From: CAZHJE01 sp964532965
GTDB taxonomy: Bacteria; Patescibacteriota; WWE3; UBA101185; UBA10185
DNA length: 55,501 nucleotides
Assembly (NCBI GenBank): GCA_964532965.1
Contig: CAZHJE010000002.1
Location: 1 to 55,501, forward strand
Direction of reading: 5' to 3'
Shown here piece by piece: positions 26,058 to 34,206 of the stretch; the first letter of the stretch is position 1; the number at the start of each line of letters is the position of its first letter. The position numbers were made by a program, and so were the translations under genes. The notes under the pieces are model-generated. The model saw only the letters and a program-made list of their open reading frames with translations, had not been told where the DNA came from and did not search any database.

Positions 26058-26909
26058 ATGTGGACACGTAGACAGTTTTTAGCACAGGCTTTAGCAATAG
26101 GGGCTACTCTTGCGTACAATGCTCGTAACAGTCGTTATCTTAAAATGGTAAACGGACTTATAACAGGTATAGAAGCTGATAATAAAGAAACAAAGGCACT
26201 ATACGAATGCTTAGCTTTTATCAAAGAGAGATATGGTTTAGATGTGTATAATGGTGAGAATAAGCTTTTAAACGCAGTGCATCCTGATTCGTTAAACTTG
26301 CTTGAAGTTACTGGAACAGCAGTACCAAGAGAACTGTTATACGCTGCACTCATAGAAATCTTAGATGGGCTCCACTATTACCCAGCAGATTTTTTTAAGA
26401 ACAACAATATTAATAGCATTCGCCTCATGCAAGAACTTAAATTAAACTCGGAACCAAGGGGCGGGGCGGTAGTATCTTTGGGGTCTGTTTCTCTTTCTGT
26501 ATCGAGCTTTTTTGTAGAACACGAACCGGAAAGTTTTCGTTCAGCTTTTCATCACGAGATATTTCATTGCTTGCAGCAAACGATCGCCGGTATGCAAATA
26601 TTACCTGCGTGGAATAAATTACCAATAAATGAAGGAGCAATGATTTCCCCAGAATATATGAACCAAACACAACAAGCTATATTGATTGAAGATCCGGCCT
26701 ATCTAGCAGGTATCGTGATGGACATGATTAGACATAGGATATTTCTTTACCGCATATTAAATGAGTCGGATCCAGCGGTACAACAAATACTTTCACGAAA
26801 AAAAGCACTTGTAGAAGAAGTGTATTTAAAAGCAAGTGGGGGTAAAATGGATTATAGATACTGGGTTGCTTTGCTTCAAGGAAAAATAGACGCTAACTAT
26901 TTTGCATAA
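26058..26909 (+). CDS. Tat-exported HExxH metallopeptidase candidate, 283 aa
   Basis: The N-terminus TRRQFLAQALAIGATLA is a good twin-arginine signal, implying folded export through TatABC. The domain carries SAFHHEIFHCLQQ, an HExxH zinc site (H166, E167, H170), and NEGAMISPEY downstream, where Glu could be a further ligand. Family not recognised. It lies 165 nt after the lipoprotein peptidase candidate and shares its export logic and motif, so the two may act on the same host-surface or envelope target. No protease inhibitor or Tat gene is in this window. Confidence 0.7.
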   Translation: MWTRRQFLAQALAIGATLAYNARNSRYLKMVNGLITGIEADNKETKALYECLAFIKERYGLDVYNGENKLLNAVHPDSLNLLEVTGTAVPRELLYAALIEILDGLHYYPADFFKNNNINSIRLMQELKLNSEPRGGAVVSLGSVSLSVSSFFVEHEPESFRSAFHHEIFHCLQQTIAGMQILPAWNKLPINEGAMISPEYMNQTQQAILIEDPAYLAGIVMDMIRHRIFLYRILNESDPAVQQILSRKKALVEEVYLKASGGKMDYRYWVALLQGKIDANYFA

Positions 26910-26982
26910 TACTAATTTCAAACAAAGTAATACTATTTGACAACATGCTTTAAGTTAAAAACTATTTCTAAACACAAAAGTA

Positions 26983-27010
26983 TTGACATATAAAAAATAT
27001 TATGTATAAA
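26983..27010 (+). promoter_or_regulatory. Promoter of the leader-peptide locus
   Basis: TTGACA (26983-26988), a 16-bp spacer and TATAAA (27005-27010). The -10 box ends 8 nt before the leader-peptide ATG, so the peptide would be translated from a leaderless mRNA. Confidence 0.75.
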
Positions 27011-27018
27011 TACATACC

Positions 27019-27099
27019 ATGCTAGAAGCAACAGCAAAAAACATTTTGAATAATATATCCCTTTATACACATAGATGGCCCTTTATGCTCGGTGCTTGA
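27019..27099 (+). CDS. Putative 26-aa leader peptide
   Basis: A small frame from ATG 27019 to TGA 27097. It ends YTHRWPFMLGA, with the rare-codon-class residues His, Trp, Pro, Phe and Met in close order. It is preceded by a near-consensus promoter and followed within 40 nt by a terminator whose 5' arm can alternatively pair with the peptide's own stop-codon region. That is the arrangement of a transcription attenuator. No amino-acid biosynthesis gene follows, so the signal is unknown. Confidence 0.5.
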   Translation: MLEATAKNILNNISLYTHRWPFMLGA

Positions 27100-27133
27100 T
27101 TCCGGTATTAAACTAGTTCACTAACAATTGTTT

Positions 27134-27162
27134 AAGCTCGGAATCAGATTCCGAGCTTTTTT
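27134..27162 (+). terminator. Intrinsic terminator with competing antiterminator
   Basis: AAGCTCGGAATC (27134-27145) pairs with GATTCCGAGCTT (27147-27158) and leads into six Ts (27157-27162). The same left arm can instead pair over 8 bp plus a G-U with TGATTCCGG at 27097-27105. Confidence 0.85.
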
Positions 27163-27197
27163 AATATCTATTCACATATTGAATAAAGCTTAATTTG

Positions 27198-27249
27198 AAG
27201 GATGATTTGAGAATATATCTATAGTTAGATGTATTTTTTAATCATCCTT
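27198..27249 (+). repeat. 10-bp inverted repeat in the small-ORF leader
   Basis: AAGGATGATT (27198-27207) and AATCATCCTT (27240-27249) are perfect complements with a 32-nt loop. They sit upstream of the Shine-Dalgarno of the 27284 ORF and may form an RNA hairpin or an operator. No T-run directly follows the right arm. Confidence 0.6.
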
Positions 27250-27283
27250 TAGGGATGAAATCTAAATAAGGAGGTAAAACGAA

Positions 27284-27352
27284 ATGGCACGCCCGTATCT
27301 GTATCCGTGGCCCCCGACCAGTCGGGAAACCCACCCGCCTCGTCCTGAGTAA
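27284..27352 (+). CDS. Putative small Pro-rich protein, 22 aa
   Basis: ATG 27284 to TAA 27350, preceded by AAGGAGG (27268-27274) at ideal spacing. Eight of 22 residues are Pro (core PYLYPWPPTSRETHPPRP). GC content is clearly above that of the neighbouring genes. It could be a small protein or a second regulatory peptide whose polyproline run stalls ribosomes. Not recognised. Confidence 0.5.
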   Translation: MARPYLYPWPPTSRETHPPRPE

Positions 27353-27385
27353 TCAGTGACGAACTCCCAGCGGTAGGGAGTACCT

Positions 27386-27425
27386 GCTTTTGAGTACCGC
27401 CATCTCGTAAGAGATGCTCAAAAGC
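27386..27425 (+). other. Stable RNA hairpin with GTAA tetraloop
   Basis: GCTTTTGAG (27386-27394) pairs with CTCAAAAGC (27417-27425); inside it CATCTC-GTAA-GAGATG closes with a GNRA loop, leaving a 6-nt bulge (TACCGC) on one side. A smaller CTCCC/GGGAG hairpin lies just before (27364-27380). Both sit between two small ORFs. Confidence 0.65.
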
Positions 27426-27444
27426 CTAACAAGAGAGGGAAAAA

Positions 27445-27609
27445 GTGACAAAAAAGGCAACAAAAGCGCCTCCGAAGAAGGAGAAAGCGGAAGAAGTAGA
27501 AAAAGTAGAAGTGAAAAGGATCCCAAGGGAACGACCTCCAGAAGGAGAGCCAATCCCTCTGCAAGACAGGGGGCATGACGATTTTTTTAGCAAACCTTAT
27601 AAAGGTTAA
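27445..27609 (+). CDS. Putative small charged protein, 54 aa
   Basis: GTG 27445 to TAA 27607, preceded by the purine-rich GAGAGGGAAAAA. The first half is a Lys/Glu-rich, helix-prone stretch (KEKAEEVEKVEVKR); the second half is RIPRERPPEGEPIPLQDRG, ending DDFFSKPYKG. The composition is protein-like and of higher GC than neighbouring genes, suggesting a recent arrival or strong constraint. Family not recognised; function unknown. Confidence 0.55.
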   Translation: MTKKATKAPPKKEKAEEVEKVEVKRIPRERPPEGEPIPLQDRGHDDFFSKPYKG

Positions 27610-27627
27610 TAGGGAAGGCTAAAAAAA

Positions 27628-27673
27628 GGGCAAGTATGCGAAGCAACTGAAGCAACAGCGCGCATACTTGCCC
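27628..27673 (+). repeat. 13-bp perfect inverted repeat after the small ORFs
   Basis: GGGCAAGTATGCG (27628-27640) and CGCATACTTGCCC (27661-27673), loop about 20 nt. It would fold as a strong hairpin closing the small-ORF transcript, but only ACACACATTTT follows, so it is at best a weak terminator and may instead protect the RNA 3' end. Confidence 0.75.
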
Positions 27674-27714
27674 ACACACATTTTAGCATTAAAATGCTAT
27701 ATTTAGGAGAGTTT

Positions 27715-28839
27715 ATGTATATAGATAGAATAAAAAAAATACAAACTAGTTTAAAAAAACAAAACATAGATGCACTACTTGTTGCCAATCCATATAATGT
27801 TTACTATTTATCTGGCTTTAGACCAATGATATACAAAGTAGTACAACCACTAGACGATCCTGAAGGCTATCTACTTGTAACTCAAAATGCATGCATCCTA
27901 CTTACTGATCAAAGATACGAAGGTACTGCATTAGACAACCCTGTTGCCAAGTATATTGCACTTTGCGACTCACCAAGACAGCTAAATCTTGCAAAACAAA
28001 TCTTTAACATATTCCCTACTATATCGGTACTTGGAGTAGAAGAAGATAGTTTTACGTATAAAGACCTAAATAAATTGAAACAAAACATAGTTGATATTAA
28101 AAATATACAAATACTAGATTGTTCTGACATGATATTGAAACAAAGAGTAATTAAAGATGAGGCTGAACTAAAATTACTGACTCAAGCAGCCCAACTAACA
28201 AGTGCTGGCTTTGAATATGCACTTAGTAAAATAAAAAAAGGTATTACCGAAAAAGAATTAGCATTTGAGATCACTACTTTCTTTTTAAAAGAAGCAGAGG
28301 GTAACAGCTTTGATCCTATTGTTGCATTCAAAGAAGGTTCTGCAATTCCACATTATGAAACTAGCGAAAATATTAAAATAGCCAGTGAGGGAATACTTCT
28401 TATTGATCTTGGCTGTATATACAAAGGCTATTGTGGGGATATGACAAGAACAATATATCTTGGTAATGCGACTAATGAATTTAAAGAAAAATACAACTAT
28501 GTGCGCGAAGCACAACAAGCTGCATTAAATATATTAAAACCAGGTATTACTGGCAAAGACGTACACGCTAAAGTTATAAATAAATTTAAAGAGTACAATG
28601 TCGAAAAATACTTTACACATGGTACTGGGCACGGTTTAGGGCTTGCAATCCACGAAAATCCACGCCTAAATGCATTTTATGAAGAAAACTTAGCTAACGG
28701 CATGATATTTTCGGTAGAACCTGGATTATATATAAATAATTGGGGAGGAATTAGAATAGAAGATGTAGTTTATTTACAAAACGATACAGTTGTAAATATA
28801 ACGAGTACGCCCAAAGACATATTAGAAATTAAATTCTAA
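27715..28839 (+). CDS. Xaa-Pro aminopeptidase, M24 family
   Basis: Removes an N-terminal residue next to Pro, or splits X-Pro dipeptides. 374 aa with a creatinase-like N-terminal domain (about 1-130) and a pita-bread M24 domain. All metal ligands are present: D231, D242, H306 (GTGHGLG), E335 (FSVEPG) and E349 (RIED). ATG 27715 has GGAGAG at good spacing; an in-frame ATG at 27694 has no ribosome site. Cytoplasmic, with no signal peptide. Confidence 0.92.
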   Translation: MYIDRIKKIQTSLKKQNIDALLVANPYNVYYLSGFRPMIYKVVQPLDDPEGYLLVTQNACILLTDQRYEGTALDNPVAKYIALCDSPRQLNLAKQIFNIFPTISVLGVEEDSFTYKDLNKLKQNIVDIKNIQILDCSDMILKQRVIKDEAELKLLTQAAQLTSAGFEYALSKIKKGITEKELAFEITTFFLKEAEGNSFDPIVAFKEGSAIPHYETSENIKIASEGILLIDLGCIYKGYCGDMTRTIYLGNATNEFKEKYNYVREAQQAALNILKPGITGKDVHAKVINKFKEYNVEKYFTHGTGHGLGLAIHENPRLNAFYEENLANGMIFSVEPGLYINNWGGIRIEDVVYLQNDTVVNITSTPKDILEIKF

Positions 28840-28871
28840 TTATGGCATGATATAAGTTATGAAAGGAAATT

Positions 28872-30176
28872 ATGACTAACAAACTAAATACACAACCATA
28901 CAAAGGTGCGCGAGACTTTTACCCAGAAGATATGGCAATACAAAACTATATCTTTGATACATGGAAAAAAGTTTGTAGTTCGTATGGCTTTGCGCAATAC
29001 GACTTCCCTATTATTGAGCCATTCGAAATATTTGCTGCAAAAACCGGGCAAGAAATTGTAAATGAGCAATTGTTTTCATTTGAAGATAAGGCTGGCAGAA
29101 AATTAGCTATAAGACCCGAATTAACTCCTGGTACAGTTAGAATGATTGCACAAAAATATAAAGAACTTCAAAAACCAATTAAGTGGTTTATGATAGGAAA
29201 TAACTGGCGATTCGAAAAACCACAGCTTGGTAGAGGAAGAGAATTTAACCAACTAGAAGTGAATATATTTGGCATTGACGATGTAATTGCTGATTATGAA
29301 ATATTTTCAATAATCATTAGTATTATGCAAGCTTTTGGTGCTGATGAAACAATGTTTTCTGTACTTATCAGTGACAGACGGTTAATTAGCGCTCTCTTAA
29401 ACGACACATTAAATATAGATAGCGATAAACAAATAGAAGTACGAAGAATAATGGATAAAAAAGCTAAGTTAACCAAACAAGAATTTGAAACTGACTTAAT
29501 GAAACTAACATTAACTAAAGACCAAATACAAAAGATATATATGTTTACAGAAGCTAAATTTGATAACTTATCTGAGATAATTCCACAAGCTATTTTAACT
29601 AAAAACAAAGGATATTTAGCCTTAAGAAAAGTGTTTGATTTACTTAACAAGACTAAGCTAGCCAAATATTGCATGTTTGACCCATCAATTATTAGAGGGT
29701 TTGATTATAGCGATGGCATAGTTTACGAAGTATTTGATAAAAATCCAAAAAATAATAGATCTATGTTTGGAGGTGAAAGGTTTGATAAATTAATAAATAT
29801 CTTTGGCAATTTCGAGCTTCCGGCAACTGGTTTTGCAATGGGTGATGTAACACTATTGGAATTTTTAAAAGCTTGGAATCTACTTCCAAATGGAGAAAAT
29901 GCTAACTCTTACCTTGTTACACTTTGGCCTACAGAAGATGAGGAAAGCAGTAATGAATACCTGATGTACTCTATAGAGGTCTCAAAAACACTTAGAACTA
30001 GGGGTTACCAAGTGGATACATGGTTAGAGACTAAAACAAAAATAGAAAAGCAGTTAAAATATGCCGATCGTAAAAATATCCAAAATGTTGTCTTACTTGG
30101 CCCAGATGAACTAAAAAACAACACAATAACGATTAAAAATATGAAAACTGGTACACAAGAAACAAAAGTATTGTAG
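28872..30176 (+). CDS. hisS: Histidyl-tRNA synthetase
   Basis: Class II synthetase, 434 aa. It begins YKGARDFYPEDM, motif 2 reads FMIGNNWRFEKPQLGRGREF, the His-binding segment is RGFDYSDGIVYEVF and motif 3 is GFAMGDVTLLEF. A C-terminal anticodon-binding domain (about 335-434) is present. An AGGAAA Shine-Dalgarno precedes the ATG, 32 nt after the peptidase gene. Confidence 0.95.
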   Translation: MTNKLNTQPYKGARDFYPEDMAIQNYIFDTWKKVCSSYGFAQYDFPIIEPFEIFAAKTGQEIVNEQLFSFEDKAGRKLAIRPELTPGTVRMIAQKYKELQKPIKWFMIGNNWRFEKPQLGRGREFNQLEVNIFGIDDVIADYEIFSIIISIMQAFGADETMFSVLISDRRLISALLNDTLNIDSDKQIEVRRIMDKKAKLTKQEFETDLMKLTLTKDQIQKIYMFTEAKFDNLSEIIPQAILTKNKGYLALRKVFDLLNKTKLAKYCMFDPSIIRGFDYSDGIVYEVFDKNPKNNRSMFGGERFDKLINIFGNFELPATGFAMGDVTLLEFLKAWNLLPNGENANSYLVTLWPTEDEESSNEYLMYSIEVSKTLRTRGYQVDTWLETKTKIEKQLKYADRKNIQNVVLLGPDELKNNTITIKNMKTGTQETKVL

Positions 30177-30186
30177 TATATATACA

Positions 30187-32151
30187 ATGCCCATAATACA
30201 TAAATATATACTTACTCTTAGTGTTATTTTTTTCTTGTGTATACTTACTAGTTCGAATGCATTTGCTGAAACAACGGCACCTATAACAACATATGTACAA
30301 ACGCCAGCAATACCAGATGGAAATAATAATTGGCATGTAACACCTGTATCATTTGAATTGTATGGCAATGACATAGAAAGTGGTATTCACCAAATATTTT
30401 ACCAAATAGATAATGGAACGTGGCAAAATAAAACCTTTGCGGACACACAAAACGAAGTGTTAAACCCGTCTTTCGAAGATACCAGCAGCGAATATGCTAC
30501 AAATTTAACATACTGGGGCGAGAGTGTTGATGATGACTACGTTACGTATTCTCAAGATACATCTGCTGAAGCAGATTCTGGGTTTGGTTCTGCTGTTGCC
30601 AAAATACAAACCACACAAGGTGATTGGCACGGCATAAACAACAAACAAAATTATATACCTGTTGAGCCTTACGATAGTATGACAGCCTCGATATTTATAA
30701 AAACAGAGGGAACAGTTGATGGCGCAGGATTTAAAATATATGCTGTAAAAGATGTAGCAGGTGAAGTAGTATACGAAGAAATAGCACAATCTGATTTCAT
30801 AACCTACTCCCCCACATGGCAAAAAATTACACTTTCATTTACAGTAAATGATGCTGATGCGACAGGTGTATATATGGATATAGGTATAGAAGGAGCAGGA
30901 ACAATATGGACAGATGCAGCATATCTTAGTAATTCGCTGACTGATGCAAAAGTACAATTTACAGTTGGAAACGATAGCGAAACGCATCAAGTTGCTTTTT
31001 ACAGTGTCGATAACGATGGAAATACAGAGACATTTACATGTACATTACCTGCAAAAAACTGCATTTCGTTTAAGCTTGACCAAGTGGCACCCACAAACTG
31101 GCGCGGATCTGGCGCAATAAGAGGATTGTTTGGTAATAGTTATGACTTATGGGTATTCACACTGGTGGATGATGCTACATCAGGAATTGACACCGAAAAC
31201 GCACAATATATGTATCATACCGAATTAAATACAGGATTTGGTAGATTTAGTGAGCTACTTAGCTGCGCAAGTACATGGCAAGACGACGTGTTAACACCTT
31301 TAAGTACACCGGGCGTTGATCCGGGCGATAATACAGTGTATGTAGTAACCGAAAAAACAAGTTTTTGTAATAATGATTGGAAACAATGCAAAACTGTTAG
31401 ATTTTTTGCGCAAGACATGGCAGGAAATATTTCTAGTAAAGACTTTTGCATTAATGGCCCTTGGATTAAAGCAAGGCAAATGGGTATTGTTAGATCAAAT
31501 AATGATATTGACATGCTATCAGAAGCATATGGCTATAATACAGACGGCTTAATTGAAGCTAAAGGAAATAGCATAGGTTTTTTTAATTCAACAAAAGGAT
31601 GGAAAACAACAAACACAGATACTTTAAAGAACATTGGCTATGATGAACTATATAGCCTAACAGATGCTAAAACGGAAAAGTTTATTGGAGATCCACTAAA
31701 CCCAGACTCGGGTGTATTTGTAAGAAATCACGATGCAATACTGAATGAAACTACTCTTCCTGAGGGATACGACACTATAATATACGATAAGATTACATTT
31801 GTTAACGGATCTCTAACAATTGATACTGATGTAGATATTTTACCTCAATCTACATTACTTTTTATAGTAAAAGACGATGTATATATTTCAAAAAATGTTG
31901 TTAATTCAGATTTTGGCATCATTGCAGATGGAGATATTTATACAGCATATGATGTTACCGAGGGTGAAGCGACAGAAGCATTAACTTTAAATGGCATATA
32001 TACTGCAAACAAATTTATCTTTCAAAGAACACTCCAAGGAACAGATAATGACCAAAATCCGTCAGAAATATTTAATTTTGAACCAAAATATGCACAACAA
32101 CTAAAACAATTTTTTATTAAAAGTACAGTAAAATGGGTTGAAAACGAATAA
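30187..32151 (+). CDS. Secreted cell-surface protein with Ig-like and carbohydrate-binding-like regions
   Basis: 654 aa with a signal peptide (about residues 1-28, cleavage after AFA). An Ig/OmpL47-like segment (about 45-75, SGIHQIFYQIDNGTWQ) is interrupted by a lectin-like jelly-roll stretch (about 90-240, starting NPSFEDTSSEYATNLTYWGE as in CBM/CenC-like domains). Further Ig-like pieces with SGID and DMAGNIS follow, then a beta-helix-like C-terminus. No C-terminal anchor is obvious. Likely exposed on the surface and possibly adhesive. Starts 10 nt after hisS. Confidence 0.75.
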   Translation: MPIIHKYILTLSVIFFLCILTSSNAFAETTAPITTYVQTPAIPDGNNNWHVTPVSFELYGNDIESGIHQIFYQIDNGTWQNKTFADTQNEVLNPSFEDTSSEYATNLTYWGESVDDDYVTYSQDTSAEADSGFGSAVAKIQTTQGDWHGINNKQNYIPVEPYDSMTASIFIKTEGTVDGAGFKIYAVKDVAGEVVYEEIAQSDFITYSPTWQKITLSFTVNDADATGVYMDIGIEGAGTIWTDAAYLSNSLTDAKVQFTVGNDSETHQVAFYSVDNDGNTETFTCTLPAKNCISFKLDQVAPTNWRGSGAIRGLFGNSYDLWVFTLVDDATSGIDTENAQYMYHTELNTGFGRFSELLSCASTWQDDVLTPLSTPGVDPGDNTVYVVTEKTSFCNNDWKQCKTVRFFAQDMAGNISSKDFCINGPWIKARQMGIVRSNNDIDMLSEAYGYNTDGLIEAKGNSIGFFNSTKGWKTTNTDTLKNIGYDELYSLTDAKTEKFIGDPLNPDSGVFVRNHDAILNETTLPEGYDTIIYDKITFVNGSLTIDTDVDILPQSTLLFIVKDDVYISKNVVNSDFGIIADGDIYTAYDVTEGEATEALTLNGIYTANKFIFQRTLQGTDNDQNPSEIFNFEPKYAQQLKQFFIKSTVKWVENE

Positions 32152-32153
32152 AT

Positions 32154-33545
32154 TTATATCTTTCTTTTTATTTTAAATGCATCTCCACTGTCCTCAACGA
32201 TATATCCTTTTGCTAATATTTGTTTTCTAATCTGGTCAGCTTTTTCCCATATGCAATTTCTTCTATAAAAATCTCTAGTCTTTGCCAAATCGTACACCTC
32301 ATCGGGTATGTCTTGATTAATGTAATTATCAATACCAAAACCTAACACTTCGTCAAACTTAGTTAATGTTGCAAGCTTTACGCCTTCTGCTAAATCACTT
32401 TTAAGCATTTCCCAAAGAAGTGCTAATGCTTTTGGCATATTAACATCAGAATTTATAGCATGCATAAAATTATCATATGATTCTAAATCATATATGTCAT
32501 CAGCAGTTGTTTTATATCCGTCCACGAGAGTATATAGTTTTTTTAAAGCATTATCTGCACTTTGAACTGCACCCCAAGTAAAATTTAGCGGACTTCTATA
32601 ATGCGCCGTCATACAAAAGTATCTGTATGCCAAAGGACTAAAACCTTTTGCTTCTATATCTGAGATAGTATATGTATTTCCTAAGCTTTTACCCATTCTA
32701 CCGTCATCTACTTTAAGATGTGTTTGGTGAAGCCAATAATTTACATATTTTTTTCCGGTAGCGCATTCGCTTTGTGCAATTTCGTTTTGATGGTGAATCA
32801 TGCGTAAATCTTCGCCCCCAATATGTATGTCGAGCCTTTCTCCTAACTCTTTAAGTGCCATTGCACTACATTCAATATGCCATCCCGGAAAACCCACACC
32901 CCATGGCGATTCCCATTCTTGCCAACGCTGAGAATTTGCAGGAGAAAATTTCCATAATGAAAAGTCTGTCGGGTTTTTCTTTTCTTTATTTGGCTCTACT
33001 CTGGCCCCTTCTAATATTGATTCTTTAGTATTTCCTGATAACTTACCATAATCTTTAAACCTTGACGTGTCAAAATATATGCCATCTGTGGTTTGATATG
33101 TATATCCTTTTTTTTCTAGTTCTCTAATTAATGCTATTTGATCTTTGATATAGTCTGTCGCACGAGTGAATTTTTGTGGTTTTAAAATATTTAATCTTTC
33201 GTAATCAATTAAAAAATGCTTAATATAAAAATCGGCAATTTCTTTTGCACTTTTATTTTCAGCGTCTGCCGCCTTTTCTAATCTATCTTCTCCAATATCG
33301 GCATCTCCTAAATTATCTCCTGTTAAATGCCCAACATCTGTTAAATTCATAATAAATCTAACTTCATACCCGTTTGCAAGAAGTATTCTATGTACAAAAT
33401 CTGTTAATAAATATGTCCTGAAATTACCAATATGGGCATAACTGTATACTGTAGGACCACAAGAATACATATTTACCGAATTTTCTTTTATAGGAGTAAA
33501 ATCTTCTATTGTATTTGTGAGTGAGTTATATAGTGTAATTGTCAC
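32154..33545 (-). CDS. cysS: Cysteinyl-tRNA synthetase
   Basis: Class I synthetase, 463 aa. The zinc/cysteine pocket begins with C29 in YSCGPTVYSYAHIGN, whose HIGN is the HIGH motif (38-41). GFPGWHIECSAMA holds the second Cys set and GRMGKSLGN is the KMSKS loop. The GTG start has an extended -10 (TGTTAGAAT) ending 6 nt upstream, implying a leaderless GTG mRNA. It converges on the surface-protein gene with a 2-nt gap. Confidence 0.96.
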   Translation of the reverse strand: MTITLYNSLTNTIEDFTPIKENSVNMYSCGPTVYSYAHIGNFRTYLLTDFVHRILLANGYEVRFIMNLTDVGHLTGDNLGDADIGEDRLEKAADAENKSAKEIADFYIKHFLIDYERLNILKPQKFTRATDYIKDQIALIRELEKKGYTYQTTDGIYFDTSRFKDYGKLSGNTKESILEGARVEPNKEKKNPTDFSLWKFSPANSQRWQEWESPWGVGFPGWHIECSAMALKELGERLDIHIGGEDLRMIHHQNEIAQSECATGKKYVNYWLHQTHLKVDDGRMGKSLGNTYTISDIEAKGFSPLAYRYFCMTAHYRSPLNFTWGAVQSADNALKKLYTLVDGYKTTADDIYDLESYDNFMHAINSDVNMPKALALLWEMLKSDLAEGVKLATLTKFDEVLGFGIDNYINQDIPDEVYDLAKTRDFYRRNCIWEKADQIRKQILAKGYIVEDSGDAFKIKRKI

Positions 33546-33551
33546 AAAAGT

Positions 33552-33560
33552 ATTCTAACA
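33552..33560 (-). promoter_or_regulatory. cysS promoter, leaderless GTG type
   Basis: Minus-strand extended -10 TGTTAGAAT (hexamer 33557-33552), 6 nt before GTG 33545. Confidence 0.6.
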
Positions 33561-33571
33561 CAATAAAAAAA

Positions 33572-34189
33572 CTAATTAAATCCGGTTCTTCCTTCTAATG
33601 CTCTAAAGAGCGTCGTATCATCGGCATATTCAATATCTCCACCAACAGGCAAACCACGTGCTAACCTAGTTATTTTAATTTTACCTCTTAAAGTAGAGTC
33701 GTCTTTTATTAACTTTGAAATATACATAGCTGTAGACTCACCTTCCATGCCTGTATTTGTGGCCAAAATTAACTCTAACTTATGCTCTATTGAGTTTTTA
33801 AGCCTACTAACCAACTCTTTTATAAAGATTTCATCAGGTCCAATGTTATTTAAAGGATCAATAACCCCATGAAGTACGTGATAAAGCCCTTTAAATCCTG
33901 CTCTCTCTAATGCAAAAGCATCCATTGAAGTTGCAACTACACATATCATAGTCTTTGTCCGTAACTCGTCTACGCACACCGAACATGGATCTTTTTCATC
34001 AACATTTTTACACAAGCTACACAATTTTATATCTTTTTTTAGGCTAATTAAACTAGTTGCAAAGTTTTCGAGCTCGTGTTGAGGATAGTGCAACAATGAA
34101 AAAACCAATCTTTGAGCAGTCTTTGGACCGATACCTGGCAATCTTTCAAAATTATTTATTAAATTTGAGATTGGTCTTGGAAGTTTCAC
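33572..34189 (-). CDS. recR: Recombination mediator RecR
   Basis: 205 aa, full length. Helix-hairpin-helix RLPGIGPKTAQRLVF (about 16-30), a C4 zinc finger CSLCKNVDEKDPCSVC (about 56-71), then a Toprim domain with ILATNTGMEGEST. With RecO it loads RecA at gaps. It lies 17 nt downstream of dnaX, the widespread dnaX-recR pairing. Confidence 0.96.
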   Translation of the reverse strand: MKLPRPISNLINNFERLPGIGPKTAQRLVFSLLHYPQHELENFATSLISLKKDIKLCSLCKNVDEKDPCSVCVDELRTKTMICVVATSMDAFALERAGFKGLYHVLHGVIDPLNNIGPDEIFIKELVSRLKNSIEHKLELILATNTGMEGESTAMYISKLIKDDSTLRGKIKITRLARGLPVGGDIEYADDTTLFRALEGRTGFN

Positions 34190-34206
34190 CTAAAGATTCT
34201 AGCACA

